A stretch of DNA of 64,000 nt from Tetraselmis striata (taxonomy: Eukaryota > Chlorophyta > Chlorodendrophyceae > Chlorodendrales > Chlorodendraceae), in NCBI GenBank assembly GCA_006384855.1, contig VCJN01001970.1:248001-312000 (forward strand). The letters run 5' to 3'. Made by a program: the position numbers and the translations under genes. How positions within the stretch are numbered: position 1 is the first letter of the stretch; every line of letters starts with the position of its first letter. This document shows, piece by piece, positions 63,929-64,000 of this stretch. A model generated the notes under the pieces. The model had not been told where the DNA came from and did no database searches. It saw nothing but the letters and a program-made list of their open reading frames with translations.

Positions 63929-64000
63929 GACAAGGCGGCGCGCGAGAGGCAGGAGCAGGAACGCCGCGAGGCGGACGCCAAGAACCGCGACACGAACGGC
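63929..64000 (+). CDS. Partial exon encoding a charged coiled coil
   Basis: After TTAATAG, a possible splice acceptor and also an in-frame stop, the frame encodes DKAARERQEQERREADAKNR to the window edge. This is a dense Glu/Arg/Ala heptad-like sequence. It is the only evidence of a plus-strand gene here and is cut by the window. Confidence 0.3.

Overview
The window is nuclear DNA from a eukaryote, most likely a green alga. The two clearest host genes support this. One is an electron-transfer flavoprotein beta-subunit gene with eight GT-AG exons. The other is a plastid-targeted gene with short introns. Both, and a third two-exon gene near 52-53 kb, carry a TGTAA motif about 40 bases after the stop codon, and TGTAA is the usual poly(A) signal of chlorophytes. 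The DNA is GC-rich with more than 35 long G or C homopolymer runs. I cannot name the species.

Layout. 0.3-2.7 kb: an LTR-like repeat (R1) and a degraded retroelement ORF joining a Copia-type GAG-pre-integrase region to a LINE-type reverse transcriptase. 2.69-10.15 kb: a complete CACTA/EnSpm-like DNA transposon (E1; CACTG termini, AAT target duplication). 11.0-16.8 kb: a decayed Ty3/Gypsy element with chromodomain, minus strand. 17.35-20.99 kb: a solo LTR and a Copia-type element, minus strand, whose frame runs gag, cytosine-5 DNA methyltransferase, retropepsin. 22.39-24.93 kb: the host island, with ETF-beta and a plastid-protein gene transcribed convergently. 26.28-40.0 kb: a second CACTA copy (E3), split by a third (E2, 27.3-35.95 kb, opposite strand) inserted into E3's own gene with a CGG duplication. 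E3 carries an Ulp1-like cysteine protease and a region resembling an N6-adenine methyltransferase. 40.0-41.1 kb: another R1 copy. 42.7-45.5 kb: an inverted duplication with one small gene on each arm. 48.0-51.7 kb: a very similar 1.5-kb-arm palindrome, each arm holding 16 units of a 24-bp minisatellite. 52.2-54.0 kb: one spliced and one broken unrecognised gene. 54.34-60.96 kb: a second Gypsy element with both LTRs, primer-binding site and polypurine tract, disrupted by a stop and three frameshifts. 61.4-64 kb: coding-like segments of unrecognised genes.

Theme. Most of the window is nested mobile DNA. Three unrelated element classes each carry sequence resembling a DNA methyltransferase: a C5 enzyme in Copia, an N6-type region in the CACTA element, and a Dam-like vestige in Gypsy-2. 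The Copia case is the best supported; the other two rest on partial motif resemblance.
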